Positions 48,306 to 57,307 of a stretch of 64,000 bases of DNA are shown here, piece after piece. The DNA is from Brevinematales bacterium (GTDB taxonomy: Bacteria > Spirochaetota > Brevinematia > DTOW01): positions 80,365-144,364 of the forward strand of contig JAOAHF010000002.1 of NCBI GenBank assembly GCA_026415355.1, given 5' to 3'. The notes below the pieces were generated by a model. It saw nothing but the letters and a program-made list of their open reading frames with translations, was not told where the DNA came from and did no database searches. Position numbers and translations under genes: made by a program. Positions within the stretch are counted from its first letter, which is position 1, and each line of letters opens with the position of its first letter.

Positions 48306-49034
48306 ATGGTGATCGCCATTTTTTCTGATGTTCATTCAAATCTTGAGGCATTAGAAACTTTTTTCAACGAAACTTACAGCAGAGTTAACAAATATATATG
48401 CCTAGGAGATATAGTTGGCTATGGACCAGATCCTAGTGCTTGTATAAATATAGTGAAAAGTCTATGCGGTAGTGATTGGGCTATTAGAGGCAACCACGAT
48501 CGAGCAGTTCTAAATCCTAGAGAAACAACCAACTTCAATTTCATAGCCGCGGAGGCAATATTCTGGACAATAGATAGAATTTCAGAGATGGAAATTGAAT
48601 ATTTGAAATCCCTAAGTGATATTATAGACTACAAAAATTATGTTTTCGTTCATGGTAGTGTATATGATCCTGATGAGTACGTATTAACACAATCTTCAGC
48701 AAACAGAAACTTAAAAAAACTTGAGCAACTAAACAAAAGAATAATGTTCTTTGGACATACACATATTCCGATAATATGGTCATCAGAATACTCCGAAAAA
48801 GTAATTTACAATACTAAAATTTACCTGGATAAAAACAAATTATACCTAATAAATCCCGGAAGTATAGGACAACCAAGAGATAGTTCTTATTTAGGTAGTT
48901 ACCTTATATTTGATGATGAAGAAGAAAGCATAATATTCAAAAGGTTTCAATATGACGTCGATAGAACTTACAAGAAAATAGTATCTAGAGGCTTACCTGA
49001 ATATCTAGGTAGAAGACTTAAGTTTGGAGTTTGA
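48306..49034 (+). CDS. Calcineurin-like metallophosphoesterase (YfcE-type)
   Basis: A 242-residue cytosolic phosphodiesterase. The metal-binding motifs are complete: FSDVHSNLEAL (Asp and His), GDIVGYGPDP, RGNHD, FVHGS, and FFGHTHIP. Such proteins hydrolyse phosphodiesters or cyclic nucleotides; the actual substrate is unknown. TTGAAA at 48271 and a -10 near 48294 lie close to the ATG, so a leaderless start is possible. It overlaps the opposite corC-like gene by 30 bases at the 3' end. Confidence 0.92.
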   Translation: MVIAIFSDVHSNLEALETFFNETYSRVNKYICLGDIVGYGPDPSACINIVKSLCGSDWAIRGNHDRAVLNPRETTNFNFIAAEAIFWTIDRISEMEIEYLKSLSDIIDYKNYVFVHGSVYDPDEYVLTQSSANRNLKKLEQLNKRIMFFGHTHIPIIWSSEYSEKVIYNTKIYLDKNKLYLINPGSIGQPRDSSYLGSYLIFDDEEESIIFKRFQYDVDRTYKKIVSRGLPEYLGRRLKFGV

Positions 49035-50195
49035 CTTCGACCTGGTTTTTATTATTATCTCATCTATCTTACCTTCATTAACATCTTTTATGATAACCTC
49101 TAAACCATCTATTTTTATCTTTTCACCTTTATTAGGAATCCTACCAAAACTCTCAATTATAAAACCTGATATAGTATTATAAAACTGTGATTGTATATCT
49201 GTTAGGAAAATTTCATTGAATTCTGCTAACGTAGTATCACCATAAACAACGTATAAATTATCATCCAATTTTTTTATCTTCTCTACATCGCTTGAAAAAA
49301 CATAACTAAAGATAGTTTCTGGGTAAACAACACCTATTACATTACCATATTCATCGATTATTAATGTTTTAAAAATACTTTTTTGTTTCATCTCTAGTAT
49401 CAGATCATACACTTTTTTAGTTTCCGGAACAAAATTAACTGGCTCTATGTAATCAGAAATTCTAGTGTTATAAACATAAGATTTTAGAAAGCTATCGAGA
49501 TTTACAACACCTACAATATTATTCCTATTACCCTCATACACTAAAACATATGACAAGTTTAAATCTTTTGGCAAATTTGATGTTTCTACTCCAACAGCAA
49601 CTGTATCCGATATAGGTATCATAATATCCTTTGCATCCATATCCAGAATTTCCATAAATTTTCTATACTTAGGATTTCTTGTGTTTCGCTTCAAAATTTC
49701 AACAAGTTCAGCTTTATCTTTTCGAGACAGATACATAGATCTTTTCATGAAAGGGTGTATTAATCTCCTATCAACAAACTTAAACAAAAACTTACCTAAG
49801 AAATTCACAAAATATATAACTTTTGATAGTTCAATCGCAGTTTTTTCAGCAACACTATAACCGCCAACCTTTGGCAATATCTCACCAAAAAATGCTATAA
49901 AAGCAGATATTATTATAGTAGAAGCAATAGCACTTAAAGAAATTAAAAGATTCGAAACAGATATTGTAAATACTGTGTTGAAAAACATATTCATGAAAAG
50001 TATAGTTATAAGCGTTTCTCTATGATTCTCTAAAAGAACCTTTAGATATTTACTCTTTTTCTTATCTTTGAGAATAAGTTTATGGAGTTTAACTCTATCA
50101 ACTATAAAAAGAGATAACTCTGAAAAGGATGCAAACATTGATCCTAAAAGGGATAAAAATGCGATTATACCGTATGCTAATTGGCTAGGCTCCAT
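49005..50195 (-). CDS. CNNM/CorC-family membrane protein with CBS domains
   Basis: A 396-residue protein with a CNNM/DUF21 membrane domain (four segments, residues about 1-130, with SLLGSMFASFSELSLFIVDR), two CBS domains (about 185-310), and a small CorC/HlyC transporter-associated domain (SGFIIESFGRIPNKGEKI). Family members export Mg2+ or Na+ in exchange. Two features look typical: FNTVFT in the second segment and FFGEILPKVGG. It is monocistronic with a TATAGT box 5 bases from the start. Confidence 0.88.
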   Translation of the reverse strand: MEPSQLAYGIIAFLSLLGSMFASFSELSLFIVDRVKLHKLILKDKKKSKYLKVLLENHRETLITILFMNMFFNTVFTISVSNLLISLSAIASTIIISAFIAFFGEILPKVGGYSVAEKTAIELSKVIYFVNFLGKFLFKFVDRRLIHPFMKRSMYLSRKDKAELVEILKRNTRNPKYRKFMEILDMDAKDIMIPISDTVAVGVETSNLPKDLNLSYVLVYEGNRNNIVGVVNLDSFLKSYVYNTRISDYIEPVNFVPETKKVYDLILEMKQKSIFKTLIIDEYGNVIGVVYPETIFSYVFSSDVEKIKKLDDNLYVVYGDTTLAEFNEIFLTDIQSQFYNTISGFIIESFGRIPNKGEKIKIDGLEVIIKDVNEGKIDEIIIKTRSKSNSKLKSST

Positions 50196-50250
50196 AAAAT
50201 ACTATATAATTAATATAAACATACTACAGTTCTAAAATCAAAGATCAACA

Positions 50251-51030
50251 TCAGAATTTTTCAAAGAAAAGAGCTATAGTAGCATAAGTATTTCTCTCAG
50301 TTGAGTAAAGCCTAAATATCGTATCAATATCTCTCTGTTTAAGATCATCAATAAAAAACTTAACAAAGTACAAACCAAGACCTGCACCTATTTTATCATC
50401 AAAATCATCTTCAACAAAACCATCAACTATATTGTTTATATCGGCACTTGCTTTATCACGAAGTTTCTTAGCCTGTTCACGAGAAATAGGAACATTATTA
50501 CTAACTTCAACTTTGAATATTTCTTTTGAAAACTTCCAAGATATCTTAACCCACTTATCAAGTCTCTGACATAAATCAACTACTTCTTCTCGATTTTTTA
50601 CTATTAAATCAGTCTCACTAATCGGTAAAAAATCTACATTATTCCTTAAAACACTCATAAAGTTAGCTTTTTCGGCATTATCAACTAACTCCATTATAAT
50701 ATTGTTTATATGGACAATATCAGATTTACCAATAAAATCAAGGATTTTATTCGTTATATATTCTATAAGACGTCTTTGATTATGAGGTCCATACAATTTA
50801 AGCTCTACTCCCTTAGTGTAAAGGAGCAACTTATCCAACTCCAGAATTGTCCTCAAAGTTTTTTCAGTTATATTGACAAACATACTAGGGGTATTGTTAG
50901 GATCATATCTTTCCCTATACTGAGGCGGCAAAGAAGACTTGAACTTCATGAATCCCAATTTGTTTAATATGATTATAAATAGGTCCTTTTGAGAGCAACT
51001 CTTAATATCTCGAATTAGTACATCTTCCAT
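50251..51030 (-). CDS. Stand-alone histidine-kinase-like ATPase
   Basis: A 259-residue cytosolic paralogue of the protein at 8986-9744. The GHKL marks are present: NIIMELVDNAEKANF (N-box Glu and Asn), VEVSNNVPISREQ (second Asn), and DKIGAGLGLYFVKFFID (G-box). No sensor, His-acceptor or receiver domain is fused. It may act in partner switching with STAS proteins. The gene is alone; hisS follows it upstream on the same strand at a 112-base distance. Confidence 0.7.
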   Translation of the reverse strand: MEDVLIRDIKSCSQKDLFIIILNKLGFMKFKSSLPPQYRERYDPNNTPSMFVNITEKTLRTILELDKLLLYTKGVELKLYGPHNQRRLIEYITNKILDFIGKSDIVHINNIIMELVDNAEKANFMSVLRNNVDFLPISETDLIVKNREEVVDLCQRLDKWVKISWKFSKEIFKVEVSNNVPISREQAKKLRDKASADINNIVDGFVEDDFDDKIGAGLGLYFVKFFIDDLKQRDIDTIFRLYSTERNTYATIALFFEKF

Positions 51031-51142
51031 AAATTGATTTTAAAACATGCTTTGAAATCTTTTCCACAATTAATAATCAATCAAACTTCACAAATTCTAC
51101 AATCCCCAAGTTATCTAAGAAGTCAACTCCATAGCATGACCA

Positions 51143-52396
51143 CTATTGAAATATTAAACCAAATATTTCGTCAATTTGAGATGAAAATTGTTCTCCCGTT
51201 CTCATATTTTTTACAGAAACTCTATTATATCTTACTTCTTCTTCACCTATAATTACTGTAAATGCAACACCAATTTTATCCGCTATCTTGAATTGCTTAC
51301 CTATTCCACCTGCATAAGAGAGTAAATGCGTCCTGATACCCTTTTCTCGAAATATTCTAGCAACTTTTATAGCAAACTCTAGTTCATTCCTAGACACACT
51401 AACAACAGCAACAGATAAATCTTTTTTTGGTTCTACATTATCCTTCAGTGCTAATATCGTCCTTTCTACTCCTAGAGCAAAACCAAATCCTGGTGTCTTT
51501 GGTCCACCAAACTCTGAAACTAAGTTATTATATCTACCACCACCGGCAATAGCATTCTGAGCCCCTATACCCTTATACCTAACCTCAAAAACATTCCTAG
51601 TATAGTAGTCAAGCCCTCTAACTAGATTACTATCCATCTGAAATGGTATATTATGGGCAGAAACCAATCTAATAAGCTCATCAAAATGATATTGACAAAC
51701 ATTACATAGATTATCCTTTACTTTAGGAGCATCTTTAAGCATCAATTGACAACTATGATTTTTACAATCAAAAACCCTTAGAATATTCTTCTTTCTTCTT
51801 TCTTTACAGTCATCACAAAATTCTTCGTAGTGTAAATCAAAAAAACTCTGTAACTTCACTCTATAGCTAGGATTACAAACCTCACATCCTACACTATTTA
51901 AAATGATTTCAACCCTGTGATATATACCTACTTCCACCAAAAAATCCCACAAAAGCGACATAACTTCAAAGTCAATTATTGGATCATCAACTCCAAACCA
52001 CTCAACACCTACCTGATGGAATTGTCTTAACCTTCCTGCTTGAGGACGTTCTGCTCTAAACATAGGTCCTGAATAGAAAAGCTTATGATACTTTGGATCA
52101 TTAAGAAAATTATTTTCCAAAAATGCTCTAACAACACAAGCAGTACCCTCAGGCCTCATCGTTACATTCCTACCACCTCTGTCATCAAAAGAAAACATTT
52201 CCTTTCTGACAATATCACTAGCTTCACCTATACCTCTAACAAAAAGCTCAGTTCTCTCAAGTATTGGTAGTTTTATCTCTTCAAAACCGTATATTTTTGC
52301 ATACTTTCTAAATGTGTTTTCTACAACTTCAAAGTAGTATAAGTCATCTCCATAAATATCAGAAAATCCTCTTAACCTCGAGTATTGTGCTTCCAT
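51143..52396 (-). CDS. hisS: Histidyl-tRNA synthetase
   Basis: A 417-residue class II synthetase that charges tRNA-His. Motif 2 is FRAERPQAGRLRQFHQVGVE, motif 3 includes GFGFALGVERTI, and the histidine-binding RGLDYYTR and GGGRYNNL loops are present. A Cys-rich insert (CEVCNPSYR, then CDDCKERRKKN, CKNHSCQ, CNVC) probably binds zinc. The start is the ATG at 52396, giving the normal MEAQYSRLRG opening; an upstream in-frame TTG would overlap the promoter. A TATAAT box lies 9 bases before the ATG. Confidence 0.96.
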   Translation of the reverse strand: MEAQYSRLRGFSDIYGDDLYYFEVVENTFRKYAKIYGFEEIKLPILERTELFVRGIGEASDIVRKEMFSFDDRGGRNVTMRPEGTACVVRAFLENNFLNDPKYHKLFYSGPMFRAERPQAGRLRQFHQVGVEWFGVDDPIIDFEVMSLLWDFLVEVGIYHRVEIILNSVGCEVCNPSYRVKLQSFFDLHYEEFCDDCKERRKKNILRVFDCKNHSCQLMLKDAPKVKDNLCNVCQYHFDELIRLVSAHNIPFQMDSNLVRGLDYYTRNVFEVRYKGIGAQNAIAGGGRYNNLVSEFGGPKTPGFGFALGVERTILALKDNVEPKKDLSVAVVSVSRNELEFAIKVARIFREKGIRTHLLSYAGGIGKQFKIADKIGVAFTVIIGEEEVRYNRVSVKNMRTGEQFSSQIDEIFGLIFQ

Positions 52397-52448
52397 ATGT
52401 AAGAAATTATAATTTTCACACCTACTCAATTACACTTTGAGATAATTA

Positions 52449-52871
52449 TCAATCTTTTATATATACAACCTCAAACCTAACTCTTTTGTTATCAACAGCA
52501 TCCTTAATTGCTAGCTCACTAACAGATAACTGAGATTTCCCCGTCTTGACCTCAATAAATACTATTTCTTTCACACTATTGCCATTCTGATCACTATAAC
52601 CATCAAAAACTATATAGTCAACTGGAGTACCTATAAACCTAGCATCAGATAAGTTATAGCTAAAAAACGGCATAAGCGGAAATAACTGTTCCGAAACTCT
52701 ACCTTTTATAACCGATCTAGAGAAATTAAGTGCCCTTTTACGCTCTTCTTTGATTATTTTATCTATATCTCTATAAAACCTAAACCTTGATAGTATATAA
52801 CCTATCAACGCTCCAAATAAAGCCATTACTATTCCATAAATTATGAAAAGAGCTAAAACTTCTAGATTCAT
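52449..52871 (-). CDS. Membrane-anchored Holliday-junction-resolvase-like endonuclease
   Basis: A 140-residue protein. One N-terminal membrane segment (VLALFIIYGIVMALFGALIGY) is followed by a basic helix and a PD-(D/E)XK-like core: GTPVDYIVFDGYSD, then EIVFIEVKTGKSQLSV. The D..ExK pattern matches the 'Holliday junction resolvase-related' family of predicted endonucleases. A nuclease fixed to the membrane is a puzzle; function unknown. Its ATG overlaps the TPR gene's stop (ATGA at 52868-52871), so the two are coupled. Confidence 0.75.
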   Translation of the reverse strand: MNLEVLALFIIYGIVMALFGALIGYILSRFRFYRDIDKIIKEERKRALNFSRSVIKGRVSEQLFPLMPFFSYNLSDARFIGTPVDYIVFDGYSDQNGNSVKEIVFIEVKTGKSQLSVSELAIKDAVDNKRVRFEVVYIKD

Positions 52872-54613
52872 AATCCTCTATTAGCCTTTGATAACATTAT
52901 CTTACTTTTTTCAATATCTCCAAGAGATTTGTATATATTATACGCATTCAAGTACACATCCTTGCTAAACTTTTTCTCTTTTTCCATCAACAATATAGCC
53001 TTCTCAATATTTTCCTTAGCCAAATTTAACTCTCCTAACTTGCTGTATATATAAGCCAAAGTATCAAGATAATGGTAATTTTCATCCAAAACTAAAGAAA
53101 ACTTGGATAGAAGCAAAGCTTTTTTAAAATCTTTACCTTGAACCGCTAAAACAAAAGCAAGCGAATTCATTACATCCGGATTATACCTATCCTCATCCAG
53201 TAAGTTGTTTAAAATCTTCTCTGACTTAGAATAATTTCCTCTGAAAAAGTGTATAGTCGCTAAAAGAAGTCTATAATAAAATGAAGATCTATCCCTAATA
53301 CTATCGATAACTTTTTTAGCATTATCAAAATCTCTAAGTTCAATAAAAACTTGGGACAATATAATCTTATCAACATCAGAACCATCCTTTATGATATCTC
53401 CTACTATACTTTTTGCCTTTGAAAGAGCCTTTTTATAGTCTCCAATTTCAATATACAAAGCAGGAATTTTAACTTTTGCTTCTAAAACCCTATTTTCTAT
53501 GCTTTTTAGAAGTTTCAAAGCCTTAACATACTCCCTGAGTTCAAAATAACTCAAAGCAAGTATGTACCTTAGACTTGTATCCAAATCGTGTCTTTTATCA
53601 AGAACTTCTATAACCTTATGGTAGAGTTTCTTAGAGTAAAAGTCAATAGCCATTTTCTCAGTCGACTTAATATGAACAAAAGAATTTTTAGGTAAATTTA
53701 AACCAACATGAATAAAAACAGGATCAACTGGTTCATCCTTATAACTTGTAAAAAACTTCTTAAGGTAATCTTCAAGTAAATTCTTATTGGTAAAAACCAT
53801 CTTAGCAAGCAATACAAACTCTTTATCAATATCATCCTTATATTTATCAAGAAAAGACAAAATCTTATCTTGACCTTCAGATCTAATAATCATTAGTTTT
53901 AAATACATCTCTGGATCTATAATTTCTCCTCGATTATTATCCGAATTAAATATAACCCAAGCTTTATCAAACTCCATCATCTGGTAGTATATACTACCTA
54001 CTATATACCTAACTTCAACCGAATTGTAGTTATAAATAACACTCTGAAGTATGGGATCAAAATCTCTATAATCTTGAAGATAAACTTTTGACATCAGAGA
54101 CAAGTAGTAAATTTCCGAGAATTCATCATTTCCAAACCTAGTAGTAATACTGGGAATATACTCATACTTCCTTAAAGAGAAAAGATATTTCACAAGAGTG
54201 TATATACCTATTTGATTTGAAGGGCTCACTGAAAGTAGTCTAAACAAACTTTCCTCAGAGATATTCCCAATACCTAATTCACTTGAAACTTTAAGTATTT
54301 CCTCGAATACTTTCTCGCTATAAACATTTCTACTATCAAGTATTTCCAGATATCTCTGAAGTGTATTAGAGACAAAAGTAACTGTGGTTTTTCTATTAGC
54401 ATACATTTCGCTCAGGTAGAATACAGACTTAACATAAAAGTAATCGGGAATATCTGAAGTTTTCATTATGATGCCATCAATCATCCGAAAAGCTCTAGTA
54501 TAATCTCCCCTATCATAAGCTTTCATCGATTCAATGTATAAACTCTGCAATTCATCCGAATAACACAAACTTGACGCAACAATAAATATGATCAAAACAT
54601 AAAAAAATCTCAA
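52868..54613 (-). CDS. Large exported TPR protein
   Basis: A 581-residue protein with a signal peptide (FFYVLIIFIVASSLCYS) and about ten TPR/Sel1-like helix pairs over its whole length (for example KKALSKAKSIVGDIIKDG, SYFELREYVKALKLLKS, LAFVLAVQGKDFKKALLLS). It starts with a TTG codon: GGGGAGAG lies 6 bases upstream and no ATG is nearby in frame. It probably acts as a periplasmic scaffold, like the many TPR proteins in this window. Confidence 0.8.
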   Translation of the reverse strand: MRFFYVLIIFIVASSLCYSDELQSLYIESMKAYDRGDYTRAFRMIDGIIMKTSDIPDYFYVKSVFYLSEMYANRKTTVTFVSNTLQRYLEILDSRNVYSEKVFEEILKVSSELGIGNISEESLFRLLSVSPSNQIGIYTLVKYLFSLRKYEYIPSITTRFGNDEFSEIYYLSLMSKVYLQDYRDFDPILQSVIYNYNSVEVRYIVGSIYYQMMEFDKAWVIFNSDNNRGEIIDPEMYLKLMIIRSEGQDKILSFLDKYKDDIDKEFVLLAKMVFTNKNLLEDYLKKFFTSYKDEPVDPVFIHVGLNLPKNSFVHIKSTEKMAIDFYSKKLYHKVIEVLDKRHDLDTSLRYILALSYFELREYVKALKLLKSIENRVLEAKVKIPALYIEIGDYKKALSKAKSIVGDIIKDGSDVDKIILSQVFIELRDFDNAKKVIDSIRDRSSFYYRLLLATIHFFRGNYSKSEKILNNLLDEDRYNPDVMNSLAFVLAVQGKDFKKALLLSKFSLVLDENYHYLDTLAYIYSKLGELNLAKENIEKAILLMEKEKKFSKDVYLNAYNIYKSLGDIEKSKIMLSKANRGL

Positions 54614-54892
54614 GTTCTCTCCCCTACGAAATATTATAAATATAACATCAGATAAAATAGAAAAAAGTTAAAACAAAAGAATAATCTAAAGCTCCACTAA
54701 AAAATCATCAATTCAACAATATTATCTTATCCTCAAATCCATTCATTCAACTTTTCTAGATTATCCCATAATATCTAATTCTACTTTTAACGAATTAGAA
54801 TAAAGTAAAAATAAAAACTCTAAAACTAACAAAAACTACATTCCGAAGAAAAACTCAGAAAACTATTAGCATAAAGATAGTAGATAATATTT
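54614..54892. other. Divergent intergenic region
   Basis: A/T-rich DNA between the TPR gene's promoter and the tRNA promoter. No tRNA fold, repeat or frame is seen within it. Confidence 0.4.
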
Positions 54893-54922
54893 TTGACAAA
54901 TCTTAACACGTAGTAGTATAAT
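54893..54922 (+). promoter_or_regulatory. Strong promoter of the tRNA-Gln/tRNA-Arg/secG unit
   Basis: Consensus TTGACA (54893-54898), an 18-base spacer and consensus TATAAT (54917-54922). The expected start is about 6 bases before the tRNA-Gln 5' end. This is the closest match to the consensus in the window. Confidence 0.8.
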
Positions 54923-54934
54923 TAGTATTACTAT

Positions 54935-55006
54935 TGCGAGGTCGTCTAATTGGCAGGACATGGGACTTTGGATCCCACAGTGGAGGTTCGAGTCCTCCCC
55001 TCGCAG
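54935..55006 (+). tRNA. tRNA-Gln (anticodon TTG)
   Basis: A 72-base cloverleaf: acceptor TGCGAGG/CCTCGCA, D-arm GTCTAATTGGCAGGAC, anticodon stem TGGGA/TCCCA with loop CTTTGGA, T-arm GGAGGTTCGAGTCCTCC and discriminator G. CCA is not encoded. It starts a transcription unit that continues into tRNA-Arg. Confidence 0.96.
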
Positions 55007-55011
55007 AATAT

Positions 55012-55084
55012 GGGCCTATAGCTCAGGTGGATAGAGCACCGGTTTCCTAAACCGGTTGGGCTGGTTCGAGTCCAGCTAGGCCCA
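55012..55084 (+). tRNA. tRNA-Arg (anticodon CCT)
   Basis: A 73-base cloverleaf: acceptor GGGCCTA/TAGGCCC, D-arm GCTCAGGTGGATAGAGC, anticodon stem CCGGT/ACCGG with loop TTCCTAA, and T-arm CTGGTTCGAGTCCAG. Discriminator A, no encoded CCA. It is 5 bases after tRNA-Gln and 14 bases before the secG start. Confidence 0.96.
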
Positions 55085-55098
55085 AGGGAGTAATCAAA

Positions 55099-55449
55099 AT
55101 GGTAATTGTGACAATTTTATCAGTTTTTTTTGTGTTGAATGCTATACTTTTAATAGTAGTAGTACTACTTCAAAATCGAGGTGGTGCAGAGATAGGTATA
55201 TTCGGAGGAAGTAACTTACTTAATCCATTTGGATCAAGGGCAGGAGATATATTATCTAACATAACTAGAGTATTAGGCATAACCTTTATGTTATTAGCTT
55301 TTCTTATCTCTTTCGCAATATCAAAATCAACGATCAAAACACCTATCCAAAAACCCCAATCTGTAGAACAACTACCACAACAAATCCCTCAACAAAGCAT
55401 TCCAGGGTCTATACCTCAAATACCTCAATCACCTACTACAAACCAATGA
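55099..55449 (+). CDS. secG: Preprotein translocase subunit SecG
   Basis: A 116-residue protein with two membrane segments and the SecG signature VVLLQNRGGAEIG...FGGSNLLNPFGSRAGD (read as two parts). It is a small partner of SecYE in protein export. The C-terminal 40 residues are a Pro/Gln-rich tail with no known role. AGGGAG begins right after the tRNA-Arg end and stands 8 bases before the ATG, so the tRNA and the mRNA share a transcript. Its 3' end overlaps the opposite lipoprotein gene by 14 bases. Confidence 0.93.
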   Translation: MVIVTILSVFFVLNAILLIVVVLLQNRGGAEIGIFGGSNLLNPFGSRAGDILSNITRVLGITFMLLAFLISFAISKSTIKTPIQKPQSVEQLPQQIPQQSIPGSIPQIPQSPTTNQ

Positions 55450-57307
55450 TCCTATAAAAACCACCTTGGCTTCCATCATAAAACGGTAGGAAGATATTAA
55501 TCTTATCCGAAATCAGCATTTTAGTATCATTCCAAAACAAATGCGAACTAAAAGTAAAATCCAGGGGTTGGTTTCTAAAAACATTATTCATATCAAACTC
55601 TAAAAGCCTAACTCTCCCGCTAATCCCAACACTCTCAACAATACAGATAAAAATTCTCCCATTATGCGAAACACCATCCAAATCTCTAAAACCATCGTTA
55701 GATATAAAAACATAGTTAGTCAACAACGAAAAGTTTGACAAAACTAAAACATCAATTCTATTACTACTACCTAAAACAACGTAATTGATATTGCTAGAAC
55801 TAAGCATCATAATCTCATCAACACTATATCCAAGATTTGTTAAAAAAACAAGCGCAGAGTTACTAAAAACTAATATATTTTGATCTTTGCAAACAGAATA
55901 GCTTAAAAATCTACTAGGGTATCTATCTGCCCCCACTAAGCTACTACCCACAATATTAGTATTAAAGTTGGTTGTCTTGTTAGATATATCAGTTATAGTA
56001 AGAAAATTACTTTGATTGAGTCTAATCAAATAAGTCTTGTTACTAAAAACCACCAACTCAAAATCTCTTATACTAGGTATACTCAAAGATTGATAGTAAT
56101 TCGTTATATCCAAATTCGTCCTAATAATAAGGTTGTTATCATTTCTTATGTAACCCAGGATCATATTTTTACCATCATACACTAACCTTACTTTACCACT
56201 TTCAAGTATATTAAGAGAACTCTGTCTTACCCTTTCTTTCAGAAAATTGTTATCCTCTCTCGAAACAAAGAAAGATGAAAAGTTATTGTCAGTAAACAAA
56301 AGGTATATCTTATTCGATATAAATTCACCGTTGACAAAATAGTAATTTTTACCTGTTTCCATCAAAAGTCTACTAGAAGTGAAATTAACAACTAAAACAG
56401 GAATAATTATTTCTGAAGAAACATTTCCAGCAACATCGCTACTCCAAAATGAAAAATAGTTAGTGCCATTATCCAGACTATAAGTATTTATTAACAAAAC
56501 ATTCGTCCCGTTAGTTACAAAATAACAATTAGTAAAGGTACTATAAGCCACAAAAACTCTTGAAGCATTAGTATCAAAAACAAAAACTGGAATACTAAAA
56601 TAATTACCGTAAACATAAGAATTTGTCCTCAATAACACTTTCAAGTAAGGAGGAGTTATATCAAAAATAAAGCTTTTTATATTAGTTATTTGATCAACTA
56701 TAACATACAAATAATTAGTTATATACTCTCCAAAACTATTAAGATTTAATGGTACCATTAAGTTTCTAACAGAATTCGTTGAAAAATATTCAAATCCATT
56801 TGTATATACCTTCATTAACGAATAATTCGTTGAGGTAAAATATACTGAAAACTCAAAATCAGTATTAGTTATTAGAAGAGAAGCAGGTTGAACAAAAACT
56901 TCAAATCTGTTAGAAATATAGAATACATACTCCTTCTGATGTGAAAAATTTTTTAAAGCATCTGAAGCATAAACCTTTATTGTAAAAGGACCATTCGTCA
57001 AATCAAATGTATTAAGTTCAAAGATCCATTCACTCTGGTTTGTAAATACTATATTCGTACCCCAAAAACTCAAATAAGTTGTACTTTGACTATCATCTAA
57101 AGTCTTACCAACAAAAACAACTCTGTTGCTTATAGTTGAGTAAGGAACAGGAAATATCAAACTAACAAAAGGCGGTAATGTATCTATAAAGTATTTTTGA
57201 TTAGTTACTAAAGAAATTTCCTGTTTTAACACATCAAATCTAAAATTACAGCTTACTATAAAAACTATAAAAACAATAAAACACCATAATAACTTATTTT
57301 TCAACAT
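55436..57307 (-). CDS. Large lipoprotein with Ig-like domains
   Basis: A 623-residue protein whose signal peptide ends in a lipobox (WCFIVFIVFIVSCN). Residues about 40-130 look like a Big/HYR-type Ig domain (FPVPYSTISNRVVFVGKTLD, FTIKVYASDALKNFS). Further beta units follow. The last 350 residues may form a propeller (repeating strands such as YVVLGSSNRIDVLVLSN). The ATG at 57307 overlaps the end of rlpA by 14 bases, so translation is coupled. It is a surface or periplasmic adhesion-type protein by inference. Confidence 0.7.
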   Translation of the reverse strand: MLKNKLLWCFIVFIVFIVSCNFRFDVLKQEISLVTNQKYFIDTLPPFVSLIFPVPYSTISNRVVFVGKTLDDSQSTTYLSFWGTNIVFTNQSEWIFELNTFDLTNGPFTIKVYASDALKNFSHQKEYVFYISNRFEVFVQPASLLITNTDFEFSVYFTSTNYSLMKVYTNGFEYFSTNSVRNLMVPLNLNSFGEYITNYLYVIVDQITNIKSFIFDITPPYLKVLLRTNSYVYGNYFSIPVFVFDTNASRVFVAYSTFTNCYFVTNGTNVLLINTYSLDNGTNYFSFWSSDVAGNVSSEIIIPVLVVNFTSSRLLMETGKNYYFVNGEFISNKIYLLFTDNNFSSFFVSREDNNFLKERVRQSSLNILESGKVRLVYDGKNMILGYIRNDNNLIIRTNLDITNYYQSLSIPSIRDFELVVFSNKTYLIRLNQSNFLTITDISNKTTNFNTNIVGSSLVGADRYPSRFLSYSVCKDQNILVFSNSALVFLTNLGYSVDEIMMLSSSNINYVVLGSSNRIDVLVLSNFSLLTNYVFISNDGFRDLDGVSHNGRIFICIVESVGISGRVRLLEFDMNNVFRNQPLDFTFSSHLFWNDTKMLISDKINIFLPFYDGSQGGFYRIIGL

